A stretch of 5,752 bases of DNA from Hydrogenothermaceae bacterium (GTDB taxonomy: Bacteria; Aquificota; Aquificia; Aquificales; Hydrogenothermaceae), in the NCBI GenBank assembly GCA_027052485.1, contig JALUFA010000033.1, positions 1-5,752 of the forward strand. The letters run 5' to 3'. Below the pieces are notes generated by a model. It searched no databases. It was not told the DNA's origin and saw only the letters and a list, made by a program, of their open reading frames with translations. The translations under genes were made by a program, and so were the position numbers. This document shows positions 5,281 through 5,752 of this stretch, in pieces (position 1 is the first letter of the stretch; the number at the start of each line of letters is the position of its first letter).

Positions 5281-5282
5281 AA

Positions 5283-5732
5283 TTATTTTTTTGAGTATTC
5301 AAACTTGTGGCTAACAGTATATACATCCTTTGAAAGTGGATGTACGTAGTGGAGAGTAGTTAGAACTATATCTCCGTTTTTAAGAGCTTCTGTTCCCTTT
5401 TTGAGTTTGATAGTTACAGTAGTAATTCCAAGTGGAAGGAGTGGTATTTTCACTGGAATGTTTTCAACAGAGTACTGCTTTTGTTTGGTTTCTTTTCCTG
5501 GTTTAAAAACAAAAGACTCGTTTGTAACTGTTAGTGGAAGGGTTCCTGGGTTTAGTACTGAAAGCACTACTGCATGGGCGGATTTGTCATAAACGACCTT
5601 TACCACTATTGGGGAACCTGGAATCTTACCTACCTGTTCTATTGTGTTGTTGAAGGTGATATAACTTCCGATTCCCCACCCTATTAACAGGGCTAATAAC
5701 GATGATACGATAAAGAAAACTACACGGTTCAT
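5283..5732 (-). CDS. N-terminally anchored beta-rich extracytoplasmic protein, family not recognised
   Basis: The 149-residue protein begins with one membrane segment, VVFFIVSSLLALLIGWGIG (residues 4-22), with Arg3 before it and no obvious cleavage site. It is probably an anchor with the rest outside the cytoplasm. The remainder (about 30-149) alternates hydrophobic and polar residues in many short strands (PIVVKVVYD, AVVLSVLNPG, ITTVTIKLK, DIVLTTLHYV, YTVSHKFEY). NPGTLPLTV is the kind of turn common in immunoglobulin-like domains. This suggests a beta-sandwich, by pattern only. There are no cysteines and no haem or metal motif. The ATG at 5732 is chosen because GGAGG (5741-5745) lies eight bases upstream. 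An in-frame ATG at 5747 overlaps that motif and would add five residues. The gene lies just upstream of the four-helix membrane protein gene and probably heads a shared transcript; its promoter is outside the window. Confidence 0.75.
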   Translation of the reverse strand: MNRVVFFIVSSLLALLIGWGIGSYITFNNTIEQVGKIPGSPIVVKVVYDKSAHAVVLSVLNPGTLPLTVTNESFVFKPGKETKQKQYSVENIPVKIPLLPLGITTVTIKLKKGTEALKNGDIVLTTLHYVHPLSKDVYTVSHKFEYSKK

Positions 5733-5740
5733 GGTTCGTC

Positions 5741-5745
5741 CCTCC
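5741..5745 (-). promoter_or_regulatory. Ribosome binding site fixing the anchored-protein start
   Basis: GGAGG with eight bases to ATG 5732. The alternative ATG at 5747-5745 shares its G with this motif and has only five window bases before it, so it cannot be fully judged; the downstream ATG is preferred. Confidence 0.6.
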
Positions 5746-5752
5746 ATAGATG

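Noticed and set aside
4726..5592. Plus-strand open frames at 4726-4911, 5113-5349 and 5401-5592
   Set aside because: All are antisense to the two membrane genes, which have good ribosome binding sites and coherent membrane segments.
1..5752. tRNA, rRNA, CRISPR array, insertion sequence or integration site
   Set aside because: No cloverleaf, regularly spaced repeat, transposase-like frame or terminal inverted repeat was seen; noncoding gaps are all under 150 bases.

Overview
The window is AT-rich and gene-dense. Its proteins are rich in Lys, Glu and Ile, and nearly every gene has a strong GGAGG ribosome binding site. Gene content (folate-dependent TrmFO, a class 1b SpeD, a SorA/SorB-type sulfite dehydrogenase pair) and composition suggest a thermophilic chemolithotrophic bacterium, most likely of the Aquificota. 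That placement is inferred from composition and family resemblance; there is no rRNA or other marker in the window.

Layout: all genes lie on the minus strand except one small cupin gene. Read in the minus direction from the right edge, there is first a two-gene operon of an anchored beta-rich protein (5283-5732) and a four-helix membrane protein (4701-5270), neither recognised. It meets the plus-strand cupin gene (4379-4684) at a shared bidirectional terminator (4691-4718). Divergent from the cupin gene is sorA (3020-4243), followed 12 bases later by a monohaem cytochrome c gene (2675-3007). Together they look like a periplasmic sulfite:cytochrome c oxidoreductase. Next comes a seven-cysteine zinc-ribbon protein (2224-2613) with its own promoter and a probable terminator, then speD (1672-2079), then a flavin-binding split-barrel protein (1127-1552) coupled to trmFO, which runs off the left edge (1-1123).

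The most interesting part is the speD leader. A strong extended -10 promoter sits inside the loop of the preceding gene's terminator. About 58 bases downstream, the strongest Shine-Dalgarno in the window (AAGGAGG) precedes an unannotated 32-codon upstream ORF (2049-2147). This uORF runs over the speD ribosome binding site and start codon and stops 31 bases inside speD in another frame. That layout suggests translational control of AdoMet decarboxylase by a leader peptide. A second unannotated small ORF, a 24-residue single-helix peptide (1555-1629), lies between speD and the flavoprotein gene, in a gap bounded by two copies of a TAGTACTA palindrome.

Three start codons were placed at internal ATGs because the GGAGG motif lies directly in front of them: cupin 4379, membrane protein 5270, anchored protein 5732. 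No tRNA, rRNA, CRISPR array, insertion sequence or attachment site was seen.
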